Assembly (NCBI GenBank): GCA_964035545.1
Contig: OZ037769.1
Span: 11,477,133-11,541,132, forward strand
Length of the DNA stretch: 64,000 nt
Direction: 5' to 3'
DNA from: Bugula neritina
Taxonomy: Eukaryota; Bryozoa; Gymnolaemata; Cheilostomatida; Bugulidae
Numbering within the stretch: the stretch's first letter is position 1; every line of letters starts with the position of its first letter. The position numbers were made by a program, and so were the translations under genes. Below, one piece after another: positions 56,301 to 64,000 of the stretch. The notes beneath the pieces are model-generated. The model was not told where the DNA came from. It searched no databases and saw only the letters and a list, made by a program, of their open reading frames with translations.

Positions 56301-56385
56301 CAAATTGAAATGTTTTGTCATTATCTTTAGCAAGGAAATACTTGCTGGGCATAAACTCATCAGGATATCGATGTTGCAAAGTCAT
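47301..56385 (-). CDS. CROT: Carnitine O-octanoyltransferase, 13 coding exons, 629 aa
   Basis: Exons on minus: 56235-56385, 55378-55502, 54421-54602, 53734-53864, 51429-51751, 50936-51037, 50745-50828, 50178-50291, 49613-49743, 49083-49206, 48605-48777, 47745-47864 and 47301-47430. They total 1890 nt in frame (human CROT 612 aa). It moves medium-chain acyl groups between CoA and carnitine in peroxisomes. Diagnostic parts: TFQFDDQLPSLPIPSLK and AKAKRNWLEEWW near the N-terminus, LWPPSKGTQ, catalytic His339 in HTPMDAM, LHPDTFVQVCLQYAYYKLHG, NGRTETVRSCT, GQGIDRHLFGLK, LSTSFVG and NGYGCFYRI. CROT-type spacing fits better than CPT1/CPT2 (no N-terminal membrane segments). The start ATG is two bases after an acceptor, so a 5' UTR exon lies upstream. 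The C-terminus is SSI, not an obvious PTS1. Confidence 0.95.
48102..48506. mobile_element. Foldback-type element in CROT intron 11
   Basis: Outer arms TCAGAGGTTCCC...TTTACAATTA...GTTGTGGTCTCCCAAA at 48102-48140 are inverted at 48455-48506. An inner hairpin at 48187-48262 (ttgctgagcaatgctga/tcagcattgctcagtaa) adds a strong stem. It is about 405 bp with no coding capacity, and a clear target duplication was not seen. Confidence 0.65.
49925..50177 (-). repeat. CROT intron 8 array (25-26 bp) starting at the splice donor
   Basis: On minus the donor of exon 8 (AAGCTT|gtaagtgacagtgg) runs straight into about ten copies of taagtgacagtggatatctg plus cagtaa. The first, exon-proximal unit carries the real donor. 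Confidence 0.92.
51782..53704. repeat. 21-bp minisatellite filling CROT intron 4
   Basis: About ninety copies of a 21-base unit (acactacacagtataatat and variants) fill nearly all of the 1.98-kb intron 51752-53733, leaving about 30 bases at each splice site. The unit is seven codons long, so every frame without a stop stays open for long stretches. Cys/Val/Leu/Tyr-rich translations of this region are artefacts. Higher-order blocks are visible (shorter units recur together at about 350-base intervals). Confidence 0.97.
53990..54080. mobile_element. Possible decayed end of the palindromic Tc1-like MITE
   Basis: tagctgaaaactgag and gtactaaatgaagtaaaatg resemble the terminal part of the 45503 element. 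It is weak and partial. Confidence 0.35.
54211..54364. mobile_element. MITE with ACTGCGTTTCCA termini, copy 2
   Basis: Left ACTGCGTTTCCATTACTTCA with acattatgg, right (complement) ACTGCATTTCCAAGCTTCAC with attatggg. The element is about 154 bp, in CROT intron 3, and the same family as 44624-44776. Confidence 0.78.
54640..55145. repeat. tatactac/tatacagtg arrays in CROT intron 2
   Basis: An 18-base unit tagtatacagtgtatagt (about five copies) is followed by roughly 350 bases of degenerate actatactactatacac. The array starts about 40 bases from the exon 3 acceptor. Confidence 0.92.
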
Positions 56386-59300
56386 GTCTGCAGAAAATGG
56401 AGATACTTCAATATTTTTGTTTATTTTCATGCAACTCAAGAGTTATTGAGACTGCAGGACAACGTTATGTTATAGCTTATGGCAACTCATGAGTGTATAT
56501 CAGTGTATAGCATACAAGAAACTGCAGAAACCTAATTAGTTTTTAAGTTATTTGAAAAAAATACCAAGGTACCTTAGCTACACATTTACAACTAAATTTA
56601 AAGTTGATTGGAAAAAAATGTTGCACAAATAACAAAAAGAAAAATTGTAAAACTGAAATAAGAGCCCAGTTTGAGGTTGGGCTTACATACTATCGAACGC
56701 AAAAAACATGTCACATGTACACAAACATTCTTAAGAGACAGAAAGCTTATGTGAGACTTGAAATGGCACAGAGAAATGCTATGCAGTCTGTAAACAGATT
56801 GAGTGGGAGAATCAGCATGTTCAAATTTATTGGAGAGCAGATGCAAACACCACAAACTATATAAGTTACACAAATTTAATCCTAAAGACAAGCAAAGCTA
56901 TTCAACTGACAAACCTAAAGTCTCAACAAGAGTGTGTGATGGAAGTGACTACTGCTGATGCAGTAGATGATTAGACATATAGAGAGCTATACCCTTTCAG
57001 GTCTCACCAACTATAACTGTGTGCACATACTCAAACATAGATGAAGATGGCTAGGTTAGTGTGGATGTGTGAGAACTATAGATAAGATCTAGTAACATTG
57101 CAAACTCCTATGATTATTGGCGGCACCAGTCGCCAAGTTTCTGCATAATGTTGAACTCTGGAACTCGTTAGGCACAACCCAGTTGCTTACTATATTGTAT
57201 ACTAGAAAGTTAGATATATTTGCTAGCAGTCCTCTCAAAAACTCAATATACAAATTTGGATTTGCTGGAGAAGTTTTATCAACAGAAGATGTAAAAGCAC
57301 CTGCAGAATCAGTGCTACTCTACTCTTCCAGCTTGTACTAGAGCTAGAACCTCTAGAAAAAGGAAGCGAAGGCAATTAGAGACTCCATGACGGCTTCAAT
57401 AATCTGACATGAGCTGCTACCTTGTTGACATTTCTAAAACAGTTTTTGATACTGACCACCTCCCCAAACTTCCATAAATTGATATTTCATTCCATAATAA
57501 AAAATATCAGAACCAATAACAGCAACAATAAACAGTGGTCAAAGATAGTGAATTTGCAGTAACCTGCCATTTTTCTAGAGGTCTCCAAAACTTAACAGAA
57601 CCTCGCCATAATAAATACTCTATGTGAATAGAGTGATCAAAAGTATTTGTTCTAGAATAGTTGGACATAAAGCCAGTAATGCAGGTCCTTGAAATGTCAA
57701 ATGACACATAAGTCAATCTGGCAACTGTTTTTTTTTTCAGGCTTCTATATGCTATTTATGCATGTTCTATTTTCAGAAATTATGCAAAGTTGGTGCACAC
57801 TATTTTTAACAAATTAGTAGCAATATAGGTTTTTTCTGTAAAAAAACCTCAAAAATAATCTGATTCATATTTGTACAATTTATACAATACACAAGTCACT
57901 AAATTTGTGCTTTATGTTCAAAATTGGCATTTCTCAAGTTAAATGTAATAATCCTTTTTTTATATTAAAAAATAACTAAAGTTGCATCCTAAAAAGATGA
58001 GACAATCAAACACCTTTCAATTAACCAGGAGGTCAATTTATTGGCCTTTACAATCCAACTTTACTATAACTTTATGAGACTGTGTAACCTGAGACTGATG
58101 GCATGTTGATTTAAAAATTGGTGTTAATTTTTCAATACTTTAAAACCCTGTGACCTTAAATAAAATATACAGATAATTATGATGACAAATATGAAACTAC
58201 ATTGAAGTTTATTACAAGTTAAAATAATAGAAAGTGAAACTGATTAATCCCTTGCAGACATACTCAGAGTCACTTAATTTCAATCATTATGATTGACATT
58301 ATACAATGACAATAGATGTCTCTAAACTCTAAAGTCACAGACCCAAATATTTAGACTGCATCTGTAGCCTACTTATACAGTAACTGTAAGTGCAACTGTA
58401 AGTGCAACTGTAAGACCAAGTGCGAGTCAATAACAGTAACAGTATTAGTATCACAAGAGTACGTGTAAGCTTTAGAAATTATATGTCAAATTCTGAAATA
58501 TAATAATAAATAATTATAATTATTATGTACTGTGTACAAATAATAATAATAGAATATCATCATGATCACTATGAATATAATTATTATTATTATTAGTAAT
58601 ACTGATGAAATATTGATTATTGAGTTAAACTTAATACAATATGAACTTGAAGATCATTTATACTTATACGTAGAGTGAGTCTCAATCTCTTACAGTGAGT
58701 GTGACAGTGACACTCTGGATTCCCCAAATCTACGGCCTACAGATGGTGCTACACCTAGAACGTAGCAACTGAAATAACTAATAAGTAATAAGTAATAGGT
58801 AATAACTAATAAGACTAAGTGTTAGACTTAGAGTTAGTGTCACACTCACAGTCACTGTCAGCGTGAGACTGAGTCAGAGATATGAGACTCGGTGTGAAAC
58901 TAACTTTTCTCTCATCTAATTTTATAATTTTAGTTCAACAGTTTTGAAGCAGCTCTAACTTCTAAGCCTTTATTATTATGACTATCACTATGAGTATGAG
59001 ACTATCACTTTCAGTATGAGTATGATTATCATTATCATTATGATTGTGAGTATCAGTATCACATTCACTGCCAACATGAACATGAACATAGTTTTTATTA
59101 AATTGTATTACAAACGAGTAGCTACAACTAACGTTAAACATCGTAGGCATCCAGGTTATTTCGATAAAATCAATTACTGTTAATTGAAAGTTCATACTTT
59201 TTTAGTTGCATTCACAAAATATTTAAAAAAAATCTCAACTCAATATACCAGAAAAAATGAATTAAAATATATGTGTTAATAGCACTGATATTGACGTGAC

Positions 59301-60739
59301 CGTGGCACATGAAAAATCTGAAAGAAGAGTTGTCTTCTATTTTTCTATATTAACGTATAGAGCTTGCCGTGAAAATACAGATTTTTAAAAAAAAATATTG
59401 TGACCCTCTGGTAATTTTTTGAATTTAGAAAATTGGCTCATATAATTCTTTTCATGTGGACAACAGCTCACTTTTTTTTAAATTTATTTTGAAGCTCTTT
59501 TCGTAAAAAATAATCAAAAGTAAAAAATCCAAAATTTTTACAAATTGGTTCGGGGCTTGATGTGAAAGGCGTTTGGACGAAGATGTCAAGGTCACCATTA
59601 ATAAATATATTTCATCACAATACTGCACGAAAAGCTAATGAAGTGAGCTGAAAATTAGGTTGCTAGCATATTGATATACATTATATTGATTGTTACAGTA
59701 TTATTTTTTAAATTTGTTTTGTTATCAGTTAAGTTTAACTTTTTCATAAAGCTGCTGTTAGACTAAGAGTAAGACATAATATTACTATTAGCAACAATGA
59801 TAATATTAAATTAAAACTATTATTAAATTCACGGTGAAGTGTCACTATGACTATGATACTCTATGACTATGAGTATGAGTATCGTATAAATTAATTATAA
59901 TGAGTATGAGTATCACTATGACATTAACTCAATCAGTGATTGACTATGTCTATTACTATGAATATGACTATGCATAACATAATGAGAATATCAATATGAA
60001 TATGGCTTCTAATTATTGTAACTTTTGACTATGACGATGCTGATACTGATAGTGATAATCACTGCCAGCCCAAGTCTCATACTCATAGTGATACTATTAC
60101 TATTGTCTATTAGTATTACTATTAGTACAACTACTAGTATTACTCATAGTTCTGATAATGATGCAGATGATAGTTTTAGAAGTTCTACTTCTACTTTTAT
60201 AGTACGCTAGATTGTATATTGATATTACTATAACATTGATTGTACAGAGGTAGCTAAAATATACATTAAATTACCAATAATTTTAACTCGCCAATACACT
60301 ATGAGTAGAACAATCAAATGCAATGATAGAAAATTAATTAGTCATAGCAGCCCGTTGCTTGAAGAACATCAAGCTACAGGTCTAAAATTATGTAGTTTTG
60401 TGATCCATTACATAACAAAATAATTTTTTTCAAACTGGTTTAATACTTTTATTATGAACACGCTTATCAAAGTAACATGTTTGTGATGTATATTCTATTA
60501 AAAAAGCAATCACATCAGGTTTTCAACTTGTATGTTGTACAATGTTTATTATGGTGACAAGTTACTAAATCATATAGTTCAGCTTTGTAAAGTAAAGCTG
60601 ATAAAATAAATACAAGTATGTGATTGTTTTACTGCTATATATTAAATTTAAATGAGTTGAATAATATCCTAGTGCAGTGAATTAGATATTTTTTAGCTTT
60701 GGTACACCTGTTTGTTATAGGCTAACATTCCACCAATAG
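56386..60739. other. Upstream of CROT; no gene assigned
   Basis: This should contain the CROT 5' UTR exon and promoter, not located. Open frames at 56604-56864 (plus) and 57117-57341 (plus, no ATG start) have balanced composition but no family I recognise. The region 58.4-60.2 kb is low complexity. Confidence 0.45.
58370..60230. repeat. Degenerate ACT/AGT/ATT low-complexity block
   Basis: Words such as aactgtaagtgcaactgtaa, actatgagtatgagtatcac and tagtattactattagta recur with loose six-base spacing, interrupted by unique AT-rich DNA at about 59.1-59.75 kb. Confidence 0.6.
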
Positions 60740-61349
60740 AAGAATGGTGCAAGTAGAAGAAATTTCAGGCGCAGAAAGCTAAGGAGCAGTCAGAATGCTG
60801 CCAGAGTTGTGAAGAGGCACTTGAAAAAGCTGAATTTCAATAATGACATGACATTCGTAACATATCACCCTGGTGTATTTGAACTGACATGGCCAGCAGA
60901 GTTCTCGAAGTCACATTCAACAGCTATTTACATCATCATGGTTAGCTTAAATTTAATTCCTATATCAGTCTCTAATATATAGTTTGATATCTGCTGTAAA
61001 TTCGCTTAAGGAGCATACACATAACCAAAACTGAGTTACACTATAGTATTTGTTCTTGAATATATTTACCAAGATAAGTAGATTTGCTAATTCATTAACA
61101 GTAAAATTATAATGATACAACAATTTTTCTTTTAGATGATTCAATCAATAACACAGGACACTACAACATGGTTTTGCAGTTATAAAGTATTAATTTTCTG
61201 GCTCTTTCCAAATCTTCATAGAAGGCAAAGAAAACCACCGTCAGCTTGCCTTTATAACTGAGTGCAAGCTTCTTCCACCTACAGATGATGATAAACAATT
61301 TGCTGATGTGGAACTTTCTAATTTTGTTTACAATGAAGATAGATTATAG
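60740..61349 (+). pseudogene. Unassigned coding-like fragment, possibly broken
   Basis: After an AG at 60738-60739, an open stretch of 67 codons (60740-60940) ends exactly at a donor-like ATG|gttagc. It reads NNDMTFVTYHPGVFELTW...HSTAIYIIM. A second piece (61136-61170) reads DDSINNTGHYNM, and a third (61222-61349) reads KENHRQLAFITECKLLPP...VYNEDRL and ends in TAG, followed by AATAAA at 61411. The three look like one protein, but each canonical splice shifts the frame by one base, so the locus may be a decayed gene, a non-canonically spliced gene or a coincidence. No family recognised. Confidence 0.35.
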
Positions 61350-64000
61350 GACATTATTCTTTATGTAAAGATTGTCAAGTTTTGTTATAATTAAGAACAG
61401 TTTTAGTTTCAATAAATCAGTTCAACATTATGGACATCATTGCACAAACATTTTAATCTTTACTATCTACAAAGGTATCTGATGGACTACTTGAAAATAC
61501 AAAACTATGCTCCAGATACACAATGAACTGACCAGCAAAGTTAAAATGAGTTGGAGATGTAGAACATAATATCTTGTTCAAGGCTTTTCCCTGCTGTTGG
61601 AACCTTCTTCTTCAGAACACTGAATTGAACAAACATATGTAGATATATAAAACTTTGCAAACAATAATAATGTGAAATTAGTTGCTAAGTATCACATTGC
61701 TAATAAATACAGCGTTGTGTAATATTTTATTTAATTTTCTTTTGAGCCGTTTGATCTATAGGCCCGCATAGTATTTACTATATTATAACTAGTAAATTGC
61801 AGACACATTATGTCAGACCAGTCTCCATTTAAATAGAATAGTGTAGGCTATCAAATTTGTAGAAGTAAAAAACCGCATTCTTATTGAGTAAAATACTTAC
61901 CTTTTTTTTCATGATGCCTCTACTGCTAAAAAGAGAAGTTTTTATCAATACAGCTCCATCAATCTGTATCCTGATGAAGCTAGTAGTTTAGGAACATTTG
62001 TGGCGGGGAGTGTAGGCTGAGCTGCAGTATAGGAAGAACCCCAACATATGTAATCTATTCAGCACATTATATGTATTGTAGAAATTTATTCAAAAAAGAA
62101 TTTAGAAAATGTTTCATGAAGCATGAACAAAATAAAAATTAATGCTGTAATATTATTACACCCATTAGAATTACTAGCAGCTATAGCATTAAAATTATGT
62201 ATTTTTATAAAAATGTGTCTAATTTATGCTACAAAGTTATTACTGCCAAAGGTTACAAAATTTACCAGTCACATTCATGCAGCTGATGGAGAATAACTAA
62301 CCTTCACATGCAATAAATACAATTAGTAGCTCTATCTAAAACTAATGCGCTGCTAAATGTTAGGAGTATAAGTTATAGTTATTCTAAGGAATAATTGCAA
62401 AAAAAGTTACGTAGAGGAATTTAACTCTTATTATAATGTAATTATCTTCCAAGATATATTACAACATCACTACTTGGATGCATACAATGTCATATTTATA
62501 TTGGCTTCAACATAATTTTCAATAATTTCCAATCTATTAACTTGAGCATTATGATTGTGATTATTTTATAAATAAGGCGATGATTAGGCACTGTTGGTAT
62601 TTTGGTTCAATTTATTTATAGCTGTAACAGGCAGAGTTGTAAATATAATGGATATATCAAAATTCCAATGGGTATAGTACTCTAACACAACATTGATACT
62701 AATAATTGTAGTCACTTACTCTTAGAATTAGTGAATGATGATACAGTCATAATAATTTGAATATTAATCAGCATTAGAGATAGACTGACTGCTTTATAAT
62801 ATTATAGTTATTATGTCAAATTGAATTTATTCACTATAACTAAAAAAATTATGATTATAATTATAAATTAAAATAATTTAAATATTATATAATATATTGA
62901 TAATTATTGGAATCATAATTATATTTATTGTTATGATCACTATGATTATAATTATTTAATATTATCTTTATGTTTGTATTTAAAGTTGTTCCTTAAATCT
63001 AAAGTTGTTTAAGTTTTATAAATTTATTATAATTATATTACTGTATAAGTATTGCTATTAGTATTAGTATAATTAAATTATTATAATTTATATTTTATTA
63101 TTTACATTTATTTTACTTTTTATTTTAGGACCAACAGTTCAAATTAATACTTGTGTCGTTTGCTTTATATTATAACTTACAAGTATAACTATTAACATAG
63201 TAATATTAGATTTGCTGTTAGTATTACTATGAATATAAATATTTATGTTAATATAGCTATCGGTATAACTTATACTTATAGTTATAACTAATATTACAAG
63301 TATTAGTTTCGAAACTGATCCTGCTCCGTAACATTAACATACTGATACTCATACTGTCATATGATTATCATTATGACTAATAATGGTATTAATAAATATA
63401 ACCATTGAATATTATTAATAATAGTTCACCAATACTAATAGGCGATAGTCATAGACTTAGAGTGAGAGTCATAGACATAGACTAGTGATACTCATACTGA
63501 TAGTGATTCACTGATTCAATTACAAATTTTAAAACTTGGTTTTACGTAGACAACTACTAACCTATAGTTCATCACAAAACGGTTGAAAATCATCATTTAC
63601 TGCATATTTAAGAGTAATTTTCTGGTAGTGTGGTCGACATGATAATTGAAATTAAAATAGGAAATATAATTATTTTGTGATTTACAGCAAGTTACAAACT
63701 AGCGAAATGGAATAGTCCATTTGAAAACAGTCAAATTAGTTACCTTTCTTGATGCTGCGTAGCTAACGTTAGTTATTAGTAGCCGCCCGAAGAGTAACAT
63801 TCACATGATTTGAGCTACGAATAACGAGAATCTGTGACAAACCCGCTTCTTAATAACTTTACGCGATATAAACTCACGCTACAATAGGGCTATTTTGCCA
63901 TCCCCACGTCAGAATAGGACACGGAGGGCAAGCTCGCGGGCAAGTCTGGGCAAGTCTAAGACACCTAATATGACCACTTTTACTTGCATTTTTGTAGTGT
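61350..64000. other. No gene seen; low-complexity DNA and a promoter-like right end
   Basis: AT-rich DNA with an ACT/ATT low-complexity block at about 62520-63520. The last 300 bases (63.7-64.0 kb) are richer in CpG (tacgcgata, gctcgcggg, gccgcccgaag), resembling the promoter-like segments near 2.7-3.0 kb, and could belong to a gene outside the window. Confidence 0.45.

Noticed and set aside
57117-57341. 74-codon plus-strand frame with balanced composition
   Set aside because: No ATG start, no splice context that I could join, and no recognisable family; kept only as a note.

Overview
The window is intron-rich, AT-rich animal nuclear DNA. It carries an animal-type chitin synthase, so it comes from an invertebrate, most likely marine, but nothing I can read fixes the phylum. 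All introns I could assemble are GT-AG apart from two GC-AG cases. The exon chains of the five genes I assembled as complete (SCAMP, chitin synthase, DHRS7B-like, EMI-like, CROT) join with consistent phases and end in a stop. The DHRS7B first exon is a proposal.

Layout: an ankyrin-repeat gene (minus strand) runs off the left edge (50-2148). Head-to-head with it is a SCAMP gene (plus, 5534-10008). After 5 kb of intergenic DNA holding a 20-bp minisatellite and a half MITE comes a 30-exon chitin synthase (minus, 15365-32492, 1537 aa). A DHRS7B-type short-chain dehydrogenase (minus, 33484 to about 38545) lies upstream of it. Then come TMEM11 (plus, last exon 41949-42432), a small secreted EMI-like cysteine-rich protein (plus, four exons, 43700-46231) and carnitine O-octanoyltransferase (minus, 13 exons, 47301-56385). 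The right 7.5 kb is mostly low-complexity DNA with one unassigned coding-like fragment near 60.7-61.35 kb and a promoter-like stretch at the right end.

The genes do not form one pathway: they cover membrane traffic (SCAMP), chitin synthesis, lipid or redox metabolism (DHRS7B, CROT), mitochondrial cristae (TMEM11) and an extracellular protein. This looks like an ordinary mixed animal gene neighbourhood.

The unusual feature is in the introns. Tandem arrays sit against splice junctions in SCAMP, chitin synthase, DHRS7B and CROT. Several repeat units contain the splice donor or acceptor, or a piece of the exon itself. One chitin synthase intron has about seven copies of the last 40 coding bases of the preceding exon, each followed by a donor site. 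Several non-autonomous elements are also recognisable: PIF/Harbinger-like, pogo-like and Tc1-like palindromic MITEs, a third MITE family with two copies, and tRNA-derived SINE-like copies.
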